The translations under genes and the position numbers were made by a program. Positions 5,520-5,532 of a stretch of 5,532 nt of DNA are shown one piece after another. Location of the stretch: contig JAGBSU010000137.1 of NCBI GenBank assembly GCA_017631705.1, positions 1-5,532 of the forward strand. The letters are read 5' to 3'. Under the pieces are notes generated by a model. That model did no database searches. It was not told where the DNA came from and saw only the letters and a program-made list of their open reading frames with translations. The stretch is from Clostridia bacterium (GTDB taxonomy: Bacteria > Bacillota > Clostridia > Oscillospirales > Acutalibacteraceae). Each line of letters begins with the position of its first letter. Position 1 is the stretch's first letter.

Positions 5520-5532
5520 ATGAACTTTTTAA
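5520..5532 (+). CDS. Start of an unidentified gene cut by the window edge
   Basis: ATG at 5520 is followed by three codons (M-N-F-L) before the sequence ends. A strong Shine-Dalgarno sequence, AAGGAGG at 5505-5511, lies 8 bases upstream, which makes the start convincing. The 19-base gap from the deacetylase suggests one operon. Nothing can be said about the product. Confidence 0.6.

Overview
The window looks like part of the chromosome of an endospore-forming member of the Clostridia (Firmicutes/Bacillota), perhaps an Oscillospirales-like gut lineage. The strongest clue is an intact gene for the late mother-cell sporulation sigma factor SigK. Strong AAGGAG-type ribosome binding sites and a DeoR-type sugar regulator fit this. 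The genus cannot be named from the sequence alone.

Region 1 (1-3862, + strand) is the 3' end of a polycistronic operon. It holds the C-terminal effector domain of a DeoR-family repressor (cut by the left edge), acetate/propionate kinase (ackA), a CoA-acylating aldehyde dehydrogenase of the PduP/EutE type, and a PduL-type phosphotransacylase. Gaps are only 8-14 bases, each downstream gene has its own Shine-Dalgarno sequence, and the operon ends at a strong hairpin terminator. The three enzymes form one energy-conserving route: aldehyde + CoA + NAD+ to acyl-CoA, then acyl-phosphate, then carboxylate + ATP. PduP and PduL both begin with a short amphipathic helix followed by a linker. This is the usual form of an encapsulation peptide, so they are inferred to be core enzymes of a bacterial microcompartment (metabolosome). 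AckA has no such extension and is probably cytosolic. No shell gene, aldolase, diol dehydratase or glycyl-radical enzyme lies in the window, so the substrate is unproven. The DeoR regulator makes a sugar-derived aldehyde, for example from fucose or rhamnose, the best guess.

Region 2 (3864-4574, - strand) is sigK, convergent with the operon and sharing a bidirectional terminator with it. It is uninterrupted (no skin-type element) and keeps a hydrophobic N-terminal pro-sequence.

Region 3 (4575-4774) is an A+T-rich divergent intergenic region. It holds a probable vegetative promoter for the rightward gene and, facing left, a tentative sporulation-type -10 element with a SpoIIID-like site for sigK.

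Region 4 (4775-5532, + strand) holds a PIG-L/LmbE-family zinc-dependent deacetylase. The first four codons of another gene follow, with a strong ribosome binding site, and are probably co-transcribed.

No tRNA, rRNA, CRISPR array, insertion sequence or attachment site was seen. The biology worth following is the metabolosome core operon. It resembles known systems, and no wholly new system can be demonstrated from this window.
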